64,000 nt of DNA from Drosophila persimilis (Eukaryota > Arthropoda > Insecta > Diptera > Drosophilidae). The DNA lies in the NCBI RefSeq assembly GCF_003286085.1, contig NW_020825346.1, positions 1,178,001 through 1,242,000 on the forward strand, read 5' to 3'. A model generated the notes under the pieces. That model searched no databases. It had not been told where the DNA came from and was given only the letters and a program-made list of their open reading frames with translations. Made by a program: the position numbers and the translations under genes. Below are positions 1 through 10,289 of this stretch, in pieces (positions within the stretch are counted from its first letter, which is position 1; each line of letters starts with the position of its first letter).

Positions 1-796
1 GGAGGGTATGTCTACTAGATGCACCGCATCCATGGACCAAGAATTGGAGGGCAGTAATCCACTAGCGTTGCAAAACACTCCGAAGAGCATATTAACCTTT
101 TTTTTTCTGCTATAATAAATAAAAAAAGTTCATCCATTAAAAATTATATACACAATCGAGAAATAATTATCTCCAAACGGATTCTAAGATTGCAATAACT
201 CTGTGTGATCTTCGTTTTTTAATTTAGATCCAACCCCTCGTCGTTCTCAGTTCAACGAGGACGCTAATCATTGGAGAGTCGAGAGATGATCAGCGAGAGG
301 AGGCAGGCAGCAACGATTCGGCATAGAATCTGACGAGCTGTGCCATGAACATGCAGGTCAGATAGCTGTTAGATTATTATGAGAGGAAAATTATAACTAA
401 AATTAATAGAGGAAGGGAATTAGTGGTGAATATAATGTGGTAGAGGGTATTAAAATCCGAGCATAAGACCATAAACGGTTCATACAAGGAATAATTTGAT
501 CTACAAAGTGGAAGGGACAACGATATATAGTTTCCAGTGAATCTAATAGTAATCGTAAAGTTTATGCGCCCCAACAGATCAGGGCTATCTACGTCACCCT
601 TGATCAAGTTGTGCCTATAAATCACACCAAGCATTTTTCTACGATTAACTAAGGATGGAAGGCCTATTAATATCAATCTTCTAGAGTAAGATGGCATATA
701 CGGTCATTTTCAGGAGGGTCTGTAGAGATTCCGTATTTTGTGTTCCTTTGTCGGCAAAACAGACAATACGCGCAATCCTCACGGCTAACGAGTAGA
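1..796. other. Left flank, no gene recognised
   Basis: AT-rich sequence with no supported coding region. The longest open frame (106 codons, minus, 377-697) has no recognisable domain and no promoter-like context, so I treat it as chance. Its right edge is the 3' flank of the LINE insertion. Confidence 0.5.
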
Positions 797-810
797 TGCG
801 AAAGCAGGTA
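797..810. repeat. Target-site duplication, 3' side of LINE
   Basis: The 14 bases TGCGAAAGCAGGTA match 2923-2936 exactly; the bases on either side of the two copies differ. The copies bracket the LINE body, as expected for target-primed reverse transcription. Confidence 0.75.
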
Positions 811-933
811 GGTTAGGTTAGGTTAGGTTGAGGCGGCTGCCGGGCTCGCTCGGAGCCCGTCACACTTAGGCCGGTTTCGGCCCGTTGTGATACCGCATAG
901 GATCATTTCCTTCCTGCGTTGTGAGACTTCCTG

Positions 934-2680
934 TCAGCAATTATCCCATCCAGATGCTCTCACAAAGTTCGCTATCCTTCTGGGACATAGTTTGGACATC
1001 TCTGAGATGTCGTGTAGAAAGGCTGAGCCCAGGTGTTGTAGCCTTCTTCTGCTGAGAGCCGGGCAGGAGCAGAACAGATGTTCCACTGTCTCCTCCTCTT
1101 CCTCGTCTCTACAGCTGCGACAAAAATCGTTATGTGGGGCCCCCAGCCTGTTAGCGTGAGTGCCTATTAGCCAGTGTCCCGTGAGGGAACGAGTGACTAC
1201 GCTGCACCTTTTCCTGCTTAACTTGAGGAGCTCGGAGGTGCGCTTCATGTCCATGGTCGGCCATGTTTGCCGAGTTGTGCGACATCGTGGCACTGTTTGC
1301 CACATATCGTTTTTTAGTCGCTTGTATTGCTCCCTTATGATGAGCTTACAGGTGGCCATTGGCATACAGATATCCTCCTTGTCTTGGAGAAGGGGGATTG
1401 TAGTGCCAGATCTGGCCAGCTCGTCCGCTATACAGTTGCCCTCGATGTCCCGGTGGCCCGGGACCCAAATTAGGCTAATAGCAAATTGCTGAGCCATCTC
1501 GTGTAGAGATTTGCGGCAGTCTGCCACGGTGGCCGAGTTCGAGGAAATCGCGCTTAGCGATTTGATCGCAGCTTGGCTGTCGCTATAAATGTTTAGCTTG
1601 GTTGCCGTGACGGCAGCCGCTTGTAGGCAGTCTAGTGCCTCCCTGATTGCTATGACTTCCGCTTGAAAGACACTGCAATGATCTGGGAGTCTGAAGGAAT
1701 GCCTTATGTTTAGCTGTTCAGAGTAGATTCCCCCTCCGACTCTGTCGTCCAGCTTTGATCCATCTGTGAAGATGCTTATGGCCCCTTCAGGGCCTGGGAG
1801 TCCCTCGAGCCATTCGTCTCTATGAGGGATGATTGTGTCGAAGGGAGTGTCTGTATACTCTCTTGGAACTTGGTAGTCTGTTTTTGAGGGGACAGTACTG
1901 CTATTTAATATGGCTGAGTGACCTATGCACTGTGTCACCCATTGATCTGAGTCTCTTAGACGTATTGCTGCTGCTTCTGCCCGTTCCTTTCCTGCGAGTT
2001 CAAGGCTCTGTAGGCATAGGATGGCATTTAGCGCATCATTTGGGGTGGTGCGGAGAGCTCCGCTGATGCATAGGGCGGCAGTCCGCTGGACTTTGCCCAG
2101 TTGCTTGGTGATCGCCCTTTTTGATAGGGCTGGCCACCACACCGTAACTCCGTAGAGTAGTATTGGTCTAACTATAGCTTGATATATCCATTGGACTATG
2201 CTTGGGATCATACCCCATCTTAGCCCAATAGCTTTTTTGCATGTATAGAGTGCAGTCATTGCCTTTTTCACTCTGTCTTTGACATTCAGGTTCCAGTTAA
2301 GCTTCTTGTCAATTACCAACCCTAAGTAACTGGCACTGTCGCTAAAGGAGAGCCTGCATCCTTGTAGTATTGGAGGGTTGAGGGGCGGGACCTTGTATTT
2401 ATTTGTGAATAACACGAGTTCCGTTTTTGAGGGATTTACTCCCAGACCGCGCGATTTCGTCCAGTCCGACAGTTGCGCTAGCTTTGTGGACATTAAGTCG
2501 CACAGTGTTTGGGGGTATTTCCCCGAGAAAATAATCGCAACGTCATCCGCATAGGCCACGACTTTGCAGCCCCCCCCCTCCAGGTCCCATAGAATCTTGT
2601 TGACTGCTATGTTCCACAGAAGAGGAGACAGGACACCACCTTGCGGGGTGCCTCTGTTGACATACCTTGACTGGGCGGAT
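934..2680 (-). pseudogene. LINE ORF2 fragment: RT motif B' to RNase H and C-terminus
   Basis: Open frame entered after an in-frame TGA near 2680. It reads through RT motif B' (NRGTPQGGVLSP), the catalytic YADD box, the RT thumb, and an RNase H domain with the D-E-D-D acid positions (FTDGSK, QAEVIA, YSDSQ, IADELA). It ends with a Cys-rich segment (FCRSC...CSCPAL). The 9-C run at 2570-2578 does not break the frame: reading GAG GGG GGG GGC TGC keeps it open into YADD. Without the upstream RT and endonuclease it is non-functional. Confidence 0.85.
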
Positions 2681-2922
2681 CAATGAGCATCACCAAGTGA
2701 CGGTCCACCCCCAGGTCAGTCAGGGCTTCTGTAATGGCACCCGGTACAACGTTGTTAAAAGCTCCCTCAATGTCGAGAAATGCTATGAGTGAGTACTCTT
2801 TGTGATGCAGAGATTTCTCTACCGCAGAGATCACTTCATGAAGAGCCGTTTCCGTGGATTTTCCTTTCCGGTAGGCATGCTGTGCGTCTGACAGCAACTG
2901 AGGGTGTATAGTTGTCCTCAGT
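2607..2922 (-). pseudogene. LINE ORF2 fragment: RT fingers with motif A
   Basis: Frame with the RT segment QHAYRKGKSTETALHEV and the motif A region FLDIEGAFNNV. It slips out of register with the downstream RT frame at about 2670-2690. Here the expected residues between the VMLI stretch and the SRYVNRGTPQGG stretch are missing, so there is a small deletion or frameshift. Open frame continues past 2922 to 3023, but that part lies outside the target-site duplication and is host flank. Confidence 0.8.
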
Positions 2923-2936
2923 TGCGAAAGCAGGTA
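2923..2936. repeat. Target-site duplication, 5' side of LINE
   Basis: Second copy of TGCGAAAGCAGGTA (see 797-810). RT similarity ends at about this point, which fits a 5' truncation junction. Confidence 0.75.
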
Positions 2937-3130
2937 AGAATCAGCTAATTTCGTGGGCGGGGGCCGTCTTCTAGGCATACTATCTGCAGTGGGAGTTCGA
3001 TGGCAACTCATCGATATGTACATTATGAGTGCGGTGCATCCAAGATCAGAATACTAATTGGATTCTACTTGAGCCATAAGGAGTGGCATCCTAGGGAGGA
3101 AATGGCGGATAGGATTATTAAATCAATCAC

Positions 3131-3136
3131 TTTATT
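3131..3136 (-). terminator. Poly(A) signal of the first cuticle-type gene
   Basis: AATAAA on the minus strand about 90 bases after the stop codon at 3226. Confidence 0.55.
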
Positions 3137-3225
3137 TCCATTGATACAAAAACAAAAGAAGGAGTTGGATATAATCGTTCGGTTAGTATCTTGAATCGGT
3201 ACTACCGATACCATTTGAGATCCGT

Positions 3226-4184
3226 TTAATGCTTCAGGCGGTATTCATAGCCACCGTTGGAGGCATAGCGAGTGGCTCCGGAGTGGCCATGTCCGTAGCT
3301 GCTGCTGCCCGACGAGAAGGACGAGGAGTGGCCTCCAGCTCCATAGCCCGAGCGGGATGCATAGCGAGCCGGTGCCGAGTAGCTGACATGGGAGACAGCT
3401 GCTGGGGCGGAATATCCCCCACTCGATCCGTGTGAGTATCCGTGCGAGACGGCTGGCGCGGAGTAGCTTCTGTGGGACACGGCCGGTGCGGAGTAGGACG
3501 AGCCAGCACTGGAGTAGCTGCTGTGGGATGCAGCTGGAGCCAAGTACTGTCTGGATGGGGCAGCCACGGGAGCGGAGTAGCTTGTATGGGAGGCAGCAGG
3601 CGCCGAGTAGCTGCTGTGGGAGGCAACTGGGGCGGAGTAGCTGCTGTAGGACACGGCCGGAGCGGAGTAGGATGAGCCAGCACTGGAGTAGCTGCTGTGG
3701 GAGGCGGCTGGAGCGGAGTAGCTGCTGTGGGAGGCGGCTGGGGCGAGGTACTGCCTAGATGGAGCGGCCATAGGGGCGGAGTAGCTAGTGTGGCTGGCGG
3801 CCGGAACGGAGTAGCTGCTGCTGCGGGAAATAGCCGGGGCCGAGTAGCTACTGTGCGAAACGGCCGGAGCAGAGTAGCTGCTGCTGTGGGAGACGGCCGC
3901 TGGCGCCAGATACTGGCGTGACGGAGCCGCTGCCGCGTGCGATCGGGTCGCATATGTGGCCGAGGGGGCTGCGTAATGGCCGGTGGAGCTGGAGGCGGCC
4001 GTGTTGTAAGTGCTGTGGGCATTGGCCTGGGGTGGCAGGTACGAGCTGCCCAAAGGACTGGCCATGGCCAGAGAGGTCACGGCAAGCAACACAGCGGTGC
4101 AGGCCACAAAGGAGTGCTGTCAAAGAACGGATTGGATTGAGTCTCTGGTGGATCTGGAGATCTGCTGCATAGAATATTTACCAT
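3226..4184 (-). CDS. Secreted SYSAPA-repeat cuticle-type protein, two exons
   Basis: Predicted coding parts are 4182-4184 (the ATG alone) and 3226-4116, joined across a 65-bp intron (donor ATG|GTAAAT, acceptor CTTTGACAG). This gives about 297 residues. The long frame has no ATG at its 5' end, which is why the splice is needed; the join gives a clean signal peptide beginning MHSFVACTAVLL and ending near ASP. YLPP follows at about residue 25. The body is Ser/Tyr/Ala/Pro-rich with many SHSSYSAPA units, and there are several SRQYLAP units. The end is YASNGGYEYRLKH, a variant of the C-terminal box shared along the cluster. Likely an extracellular or cuticle matrix protein of the YLP-motif type (a Drosophila motif of unknown function). 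It lacks the DVSHL box seen in its neighbours. A TATA box lies at 4275-4282. Confidence 0.8.
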
Positions 4185-4274
4185 GATGATTTGACAGATG
4201 GGTGGTGGTTGGTAGTTGGGTGCTTCCCGTGAGCTGGGAACTGGAACTGATGCCAGTGGTGGCATGAGCCGACA

Positions 4275-4282
4275 CTTTTATA
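4275..4282 (-). promoter_or_regulatory. TATA box
   Basis: TATAAAAG on the minus strand, about 90 bases upstream of the ATG at 4184. Leaves room for a start site and a short 5' UTR. Confidence 0.7.
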
Positions 4283-4289
4283 GAGACAC

Positions 4290-6074
4290 CGAACAAAAGG
4301 TGTGTGCGAGTAAAAATCTTAAATCGACGCACAAACAAAAGAGGTGAACCGAGGCAAAAAAGAAAAGATGGATAGATGGAAAGATAGATAGATCCGAAGT
4401 ACGAGTACGAGTAGAAGCAAAACAATATTTTAGAACGAAACGAGCCGAACAAAACGGATTGGAATGGCGCTACGACAAGAGCTGATGACTAGAGCTTCGG
4501 TGGCCGGCCACTGGATAGTTACACTGTGCAACAAGTTCGGATTCTGATGATACATACAAACATATGCAATGCATGTATCTACGACTAATCTAATTACAGT
4601 ATTTATCAAAAAAACCAGCATCCTGCTCTTTCTCTCTACCAGAAAATCAAATAGAGAGTGTAATGATTCGATATTATTCCATCTAATAAGAACTGTCCGA
4701 ACGAAGCGAATACCGAATCCTACCGAATCGATTCGCTTGCTTGTTCATGCAGGGCTCTGGTACATACATAGATACATATGTGTATATGTATCAGATGTTT
4801 GTTACTAGTGCCTTAAATATAATACATCTTGTAGCCCTGGGATATAGCACTTCCCGTTAGAGTTTCATTTGGAACGTATCTTACGAGTACATTGGCCCAA
4901 AAATTGTGCTGTCCAGTGTTGATGAAGAATGGCGCGATTGGAGGATGTCGTTGAGTCTATTTATTTGAGCGTTTATTTTTAGCCATGTCCATTTCGGAAG
5001 TCACCGACGCAGAAGCCTCGAAAGTGTAATTAATGATGCGCTTTATAGCTGGCTGGCTGGCGAGAGTTCGCGAAAGAGCAAAAATACCCAAAGCATCAGC
5101 AGCAGCAGACTTTGAGATTCCCGAGATCGTGAACGTGAAACAAGTAATCCAATTCAATCCAATCCAATCGTTAACGGATCGCATCGACTCACAGAGAGCC
5201 CCCATGCAGCACTGACACTGACACTGGGCCGACAACAGCCCGCGTCTAAAGGCGACGATTACTCACAATACACATTAATTATAATAAACACCATACATCG
5301 TAGACGTACGTATCTGGCCTGGCTTAATAGTCGCCTCTCGGGCCTCTCCTCCCATCATTCTGCATCAGCCGTCAGTTCTCGAAAGCCAATTGTTTATACC
5401 TTTTGCGTGAGCTTATATAATTAAAACAGAAGGCTAAGAAGAGATGAACAGCAAAAATGGGGGAATTAACAGCAAATCCAATAACAAATATTAACCAAGA
5501 AAGAAAGCTTATTTTTAGGCGGATCCGAAGCCTCAAATACTCTGGCTGATTCATCAAGAGATTCGATTAGATATATACTCGTACATATTATGGATGGGAT
5601 GGTAATAACATTTTATAGTAAGATGCAGAAAACTACTAATAAAAGAACAACTAGGGGGCAATCCACCTGCTTCGCTTCGCTCGCCCCTATATGAGTCAAA
5701 TATTGAGACCTCGTCGTCGTCGAGAAATGTACTTGGGAAGGGAATCGTTTCTAAAGTGTCAAAAATTGCTATATAATTTGAGAGACAATCTATAGATTAT
5801 AGATCTATATCGAGGGATACACTATGGACATCTGTGCGCTATAGAGTATCCATTTAAGAGATATAATACTTCACAGTTTTCGGCTTTCGTTGTGCGTAAT
5901 GGAATAATGGTTTTGGGATTGCGATCAGTTCTCTTGTAGCTTCGAAAGTGAATGGATGCTGGGATGCTGGGTTCCCATGCCCCAAATAAGAATCAATGCA
6001 GAAGAGTTGCTTTTGAGTTTGTATTAAAGAACATCGTATCGTATTACTTATATATACTCGTAACTAGGGGCGGT
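4290..6074. other. Intergenic, no gene recognised
   Basis: Between the first cuticle-type promoter and the small secreted gene. Short open frames only, none with a domain. At 5653-5735 there is a GC-rich patch (TGCTTCGCTTCGCTCGCC) unlike its surroundings, which may be a decayed transposon fragment. Confidence 0.5.
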
Positions 6075-6449
6075 CTACTCCTTGGCCTGGCTATTTTTCA
6101 GCAAGTCCTTGGCATATGCCACAAAAAGGATGTTGTGCTTGCTGGCTATGGGCTTGCGGCTCTCCTCATCATGCCTCACATGAACGCTCTGCGAGCCAAG
6201 GTTAATGCTGCCAACTATCTGTCCCGGCTTGATGTAATAGTTCTGGCCCAACGCGATCGGACGGTGTTCGGTGATGCGCTGATAGATCATCGGCTCTGCC
6301 TCCTCTTCGATGATGAGTTTCGGTCTGACTGTGGTTGGAACTGCTTCTCCTGCAGCGGCTGCGAGTGGATGTGGCTGTGGCTGGGACAGGACTGGCATCA
6401 TCGTCGTCAGGCAGATGGAGAGTGCCACAAGGAATACCATGGAATGCAT
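6075..6449 (-). CDS. Small secreted protein of unknown function
   Basis: Single exon, 124 residues. I chose the ATG at 6447-6449 rather than one 30 codons upstream because it begins a good signal peptide (MHSMVFLVALSICLTTM, cleavage probably after VLS-Q). A TATA box at 6541-6550 also places the RNA start near 6515, which would exclude the upstream ATG. The mature part is about 100 residues, not repetitive, with a Pro/Gln/Ala stretch, an acidic IIEEEAEP patch, then ITEHRPIALGQNYYIKPGQIVGSINLGS and a basic Lys-rich end. I do not recognise the family. It lies in the cuticle-type cluster on the same strand but lacks the YLPP and NGGYVY boxes. It may be coexpressed with its neighbours; that is inference from position. 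Confidence 0.75.
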   Translation of the reverse strand: MHSMVFLVALSICLTTMMPVLSQPQPHPLAAAAGEAVPTTVRPKLIIEEEAEPMIYQRITEHRPIALGQNYYIKPGQIVGSINLGSQSVHVRHDEESRKPIASKHNILFVAYAKDLLKNSQAKE

Positions 6450-6540
6450 GACGGTATTGTTCCTTGGGCTCTTATGTAATATGTGTTTTTGCGTCTGCGG
6501 GCACTGCCTCAATGCGGTTCTGTTTTCGGTCTGCTGCATT

Positions 6541-6550
6541 CTTATATATA
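6541..6550 (-). promoter_or_regulatory. TATA box
   Basis: TATATATAAG on the minus strand, about 95 bases upstream of the chosen ATG at 6449. Confidence 0.65.
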
Positions 6551-6554
6551 TCCT

Positions 6555-7915
6555 CAGATGGGATTCTGGTCAGCATTCTGGTGCACCAGGAAGATCACTT
6601 GCTCTCTCAGGGCTGCGCCTTTTGTTCAGTTCGCTGTGAACTCTTTTGGATCTTCGTTTTTATTGTATTTCTTACCTTTTTGTGCGAGTTTTGCATTGTC
6701 CGTTTTGGTCATAACAAGTTTTGGACATTAACCCGATTTCGATTTCGCACTAACAGATACTGTTTATATATGATTATGTATATATATACATATATGTATA
6801 TATATGTAATGCACACGCGATATATCCATTCACAGCCAAAAGATGCAAATTTTCAGCTGAATATATGCACATGTATTTGCTGCATACGGGTATATCCAGT
6901 CGTACATATATGGGGGGCACTTGCCTGACGATAGCCACACACACAGATACTCGAATGTTTTTGGTTTGCTCTGTTTGCGGATTGCTCTTTGAGTTATTCG
7001 GTTCGATTTGTATAATTAATAAGTTTCTCTAATGGCAAATAAATGTTTGGAAAATGTATTTATTGTTTTTATTTGCTATACTTATGGATATCTAATTAGT
7101 TTCGTTGAGGTGTCTATCTATCCATAATGATGTTGAGCCACAGTGGCATAAACTAGGAACGGCATGGTTAATTTTTTTATAAGCTCATTTTGAGAAATAA
7201 AAAACGGTTTATGCTGTTTTTGCAGTCAGAAGAAACACATATGAATGGAACTTATGTACTTTAAAAGCTCGCAGCAATGTGCGACCAGCCATAGGCTTCG
7301 AAGCACTCCAGGGAAACCTGAATTTACTAATAGGGTGACGTCGTCACCACATCTGCTCTCTTTCGAGGGTCTATCCGTTCGTCAAACGTGCAGAGCGTAT
7401 TACGTTCGCTATCTCTTTTTAGCGCTTGTCTCTCCGAGAGCCGAGAGAGCGAGTTGAAACAAAAGGGATGGACCTTCACCACATCGGACGACGTCACCTC
7501 ACAACGTGAACTTATAAAATATTGGTCATAGAAGAAATCGGTTGTTGTTCCAGACTCTTTGGTTAGGATCCGTTAATATACGACCATATAAGGGCCTACC
7601 AGCAGAATTTTGTGGACCATGGACCATCTTCTTAATAGGCATTTAGTCAAGTGTATAGGACAGAGTCTGCTGGAGTCGGAATCTGGTGCGTTTCTGGTAT
7701 GCCCAATTTCCTTATTTCACATTACTTACAAAAAAGTCCTTTCGTTTCTAAAAAATCCCGTTGGAGCTTTGCATTCGTAGGAATGATCATACGATTGCTG
7801 CCATTTAAACATATTCTACAATTCGTTGAAAAAAAATACGTTGAAAAGCTCGATTATTTGATTTCGATTTATAAAAAAAAAGTGCTCGCATTATGACAAG
7901 ATTCGGGTTCAGTGT
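6555..7915. other. Intergenic, no gene recognised
   Basis: AT-rich, with a TA/CATA-rich stretch around 6776-6810. It holds a small segment bounded by a 12-bp inverted repeat (7334-7345 and 7487-7498). No supported coding region. Confidence 0.5.
7334..7498. repeat. 165-bp segment bounded by 12-bp inverted repeats
   Basis: GGTGACGTCGTC at 7334-7345 is the exact reverse complement of GACGACGTCACC at 7487-7498. This could be a small non-autonomous DNA element, but I see no flanking target-site duplication. Chance or paired CRE-like sites (each arm holds GACGTC) are alternatives. Confidence 0.35.
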
Positions 7916-9120
7916 CTAATAGACATATCCACCGTTAGTGCCGTAGGTGGTGTCGATGCCAGAGTATCCGCTGACCACGGCTGGAGCGCGGTAGGTGGAT
8001 ACGGCAGGCGCCGAGTAGGTGGATACGGCAGGTGCCGAGTAGGTGGACACAGCTGGAGCGGTGTAGGAGGACACGGCTGGGGCTGAGTAGGTCTTTACAA
8101 CAGCGGGAGCAGTGTAGGAAGTCACGGATGGCGCGGAGTAGGTCTTCACGACAGCGGGAGCAGTGTAGGAGGTCACGGCTGGGGCTGAGTAGGTCTTCGT
8201 GTAAGAAGTCACGGCTGGGGCGGAATAGCTCTTCACCACAGCTGGAGCGGTGTAGGAGGAGACGGCTGGGGCTGAGTAGGTCTTCACAACAGCAGGAGCA
8301 GTGTAGGAAGTCACGGCTGGCGCGGAGTAGGTCTTCACGACAGCGGGAGCAGTGTAGGAGGTCACGGCTGGGGCTGAGTAGGTCTTCGTGTAAGAAGTCA
8401 CGGCTGGGGCGGAATAGCTCTTCACCACAGCGGGAGCAGTGTAGGAAGTCACGGCTGGCGCGGAGTAGGTCTTCACAACAGCGGGAGCAGTGTAGGAGGT
8501 CACGGCTGGGGCTGAGTAGGTCTTCGTGTAAGAAGTCACGGCTGGGGCGGAATAGCTCCTCACCACAGCGGGAGCAGTGTAGGAAGTCACGGCTGGCGCG
8601 GAGTAGGTCTTCACCACAGCGGGAGCAGTGTAGGAAGTCACGGCTGGGGCAGTGTAGGTCTTCGTGTAGGAAGTCACAGCTGGGGCAGAGTAGGTCTTGG
8701 TCACCACGGGGGCGGAGTACGAGGCAGCAGCAACAGCGGCGGGCTGGGCGTAGGTCTCCTCAGCGGCGGTCTCGGCGTATGACTCGGCAGGAGCGGCATA
8801 CGACTCGCTGTTGTAAGTGGCGGCAGGAGCAACATACGACTCGCTGTCGTCTGTGGAAGATGCGGCTTCCGCTGGGGCGGAGTAGGACTCTGAGGCAAAG
8901 GAGGCGGACTCGGCGGGAGCCGACTGGTAGGACTCGTAGCTGGTAGAGGCGGCGCCAGAGCGGGGCGGCAGGTAGGTGTTGCTCAGGTGGCTGACATCGG
9001 CCGAGGCCAGGGCCACGAGGGCGAGCGAGAGGACGGCGAAGAGTTGCTGGAGAAGAGTCGCAGAGAAGCTACGGTTAGGAGAGGACCGTGGACGGGAAGA
9101 GTGCTGCTGGGGCTTACCAT
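7916..9120 (-). CDS. Secreted SYTAPAV/TYSAPAV-repeat cuticle-type protein, two exons
   Basis: Coding parts are 9118-9120 (ATG only) and 7916-9046, with a 71-bp intron (donor ATG|GTAAGC, acceptor CTTCTCCAG), giving about 377 residues. The splice yields the signal peptide MQLFAVLSLALVALASA followed directly by DVSHLSNTYLPP. Residues of roughly 25-110 are Ser/Ala/Glu-rich (ESYAAPAE type). About residues 110-345 are a tandem array of TSYTAPAVVKTYSAPAV units. The end is TTYGTNGGYVY. Val/Ala/Pro/Tyr-rich repeats between fixed ends are typical of fly extracellular, cuticle-associated low-complexity proteins. The repeat DNA is so regular that the opposite strand also stays open for 304 codons; I regard that as a shadow. 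TATA box at 9174-9181. Confidence 0.85.
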
Positions 9121-9173
9121 GTTACTGGGACCGAAGACGGGAGATTACTAGCTGAATGTCACAGATCGGAAGA

Positions 9174-9181
9174 TATTTATA
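9174..9181 (-). promoter_or_regulatory. TATA box
   Basis: TATAAATA on the minus strand, about 55 bases upstream of the ATG at 9120. Confidence 0.7.
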
Positions 9182-9189
9182 GGCGAAAT

Positions 9190-9920
9190 TTTAACCAACT
9201 TGATATACGAATGTCAAAAGGCGCCTGGACCGAGAACCAGAACAAATGCGAGAGGTTTGTGAATACAAAAGACCATAAACTATATCGCCTATACTCGGGC
9301 ACACATACATACATACCTGTCCCATGGCTTCTATTTGCCATATGTATACCCGAAAATAAAAGAGAAATAATAATAATGAAACATTTCGTCTGAATTAAGT
9401 TTCCATTCTCCTCCGCTGGCGATGACTCGCCAAGCTCATTAGCCGCCCATAATATTCCAAATTCTGTCCGAATTCTGTAGGGAAGAGAAGAGCGAGACGC
9501 GGCCAAAGTCGAAGAAATTGTATAACTCGTTACTGGAGAAGAGTCCCAAGTCCCCCCCATTCATAAGTCGGCTCCCGTCACTTACTCATCTCGGGGCCAT
9601 CCGCCCTCCCAATCATCCATCAAAGCGAAAGCAAAAGCCCAGAACATTGAACGGTTGAGTAATTTATCATTTTCAGGGGATTACCTTTGTGGCAATGTCT
9701 TTGAAAGGCTTTCAAAGTGCACGGAGTATCCGTGGTATCCGAGTCCAACCCCTTCCCCATAGGAAAAACCCCTGATCTAGCCAACCACATTATTCCCATA
9801 GTTATAGCTTATTTAATAATTGAAATTAATTAATTAATAAAATAATATATTGCCTTTTTTTATGCCCCAATATTTCGATCAGTACTTCCCAGGCCACAGC
9901 CTGCTATAGGCGCAGTCCTT
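9190..9920. other. Intergenic, no gene recognised
   Basis: Between the second cuticle-type gene's promoter and the 3' end of the CH-domain gene. Contains AT-rich DNA (TTAATTAATTAATAA near 9825-9840), no supported coding region. Confidence 0.5.
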
Positions 9921-10283
9921 CTATATTTTATTCTTCTTCAAGAGGGACTCATTGGCCATCAGAGTGAAGAGCAAGGAGTCAATGGCTTTGGGACAGCCCA
10001 ACGCCAGCTTTTCTAGATCCCTAAGGGACACGCCCATGTCAAGTTTTCGTAAGACCCGCTGATTGAAGATTTGCCAGTTCAAAAAGTTTAACGGCAGGCT
10101 AATGCACGGCGAGTAGCTAATAAGGTCATCAAGTCCTGGTTGGATCCTATTGAAAATCCTTGCCACCTGCAGTGCGTCGCAGAACTCCTTTTCATCGCGA
10201 TAGGTATGCGGGATATTGTTGAGCTGTAGCCAACCATCCAAAATCCCGCGTTCTTCATCGCTCAAGTCTCGGATAATGGCCAT
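9921..10283 (-). CDS. SPEF1/CLAMP-type calponin-homology protein (copy 1)
   Basis: Intronless, 120 residues when started at the ATG at 10281-10283 (MAIIRDLSDEERGIL). The frame stays open upstream to an ATG at 10424. I prefer the internal start because the second copy in this window begins at the equivalent position. The whole protein is one CH-like domain of the SPEF1 (CLAMP) family: DEER...LDGWLQLNNI, then EFCDALQVARIFNRIQP, the NWQIFNQRVLRKLD core and an IDSLLFTLM helix. Family members bind microtubules and localise to cilia and sperm flagella. This copy lacks the coiled-coil tail of full-length SPEF1. It lies between two cuticle-type genes on the same strand. A testis role is likely by family only. 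Confidence 0.75.
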   Translation of the reverse strand: MAIIRDLSDEERGILDGWLQLNNIPHTYRDEKEFCDALQVARIFNRIQPGLDDLISYSPCISLPLNFLNWQIFNQRVLRKLDMGVSLRDLEKLALGCPKAIDSLLFTLMANESLLKKNKI

Positions 10284-10289
10284 TTGGGA

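Larger units (their letters stand above)
811..2922 (-). mobile_element. 5'-truncated LOA/I-type non-LTR retrotransposon (LINE)
   Basis: A dead LINE copy on the minus strand containing the central and C-terminal reverse transcriptase, an RNase H domain, a Cys-rich C-terminus, a 3' UTR (811-933) and a terminal GGTTA-repeat tail (CCTAA on the element strand). Seen: RT motif A FLDIEGAFNNV, motif B' NRGTPQGGVLSPLL, motif C AYADD, and RNase H signatures FTDGSKL, QAEVIAI, YSDSQAA and WVPGHRDIEGN. RT plus RNase H in one protein is typical of I and LOA clade elements, and LOA relatives (Bilbo, TRIM, Baggins) are known in Drosophila. The 5' end, including ORF1, the endonuclease and the RT N-terminus, is missing. 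A frame break near 2670-2690 shows it cannot make an intact protein. A 14-bp duplication flanks it. It lies about 300 bp past the stop codon of the first cuticle-type gene. Exact family is not certain. Confidence 0.85.

Noticed and set aside
2937..3023. N-terminal extension of the LINE RT frame
   Set aside because: It lies outside the target-site duplication at 2923-2936, so it is flanking DNA that happens to stay in frame.
8032..8946. 304-codon plus-strand frame rich in Arg/Ser/Gln opposite the TYSAPAV gene
   Set aside because: Antisense shadow of a regular repeat: the codon-periodic minus-strand gene keeps stops out of the opposite frame. No start context or signal.
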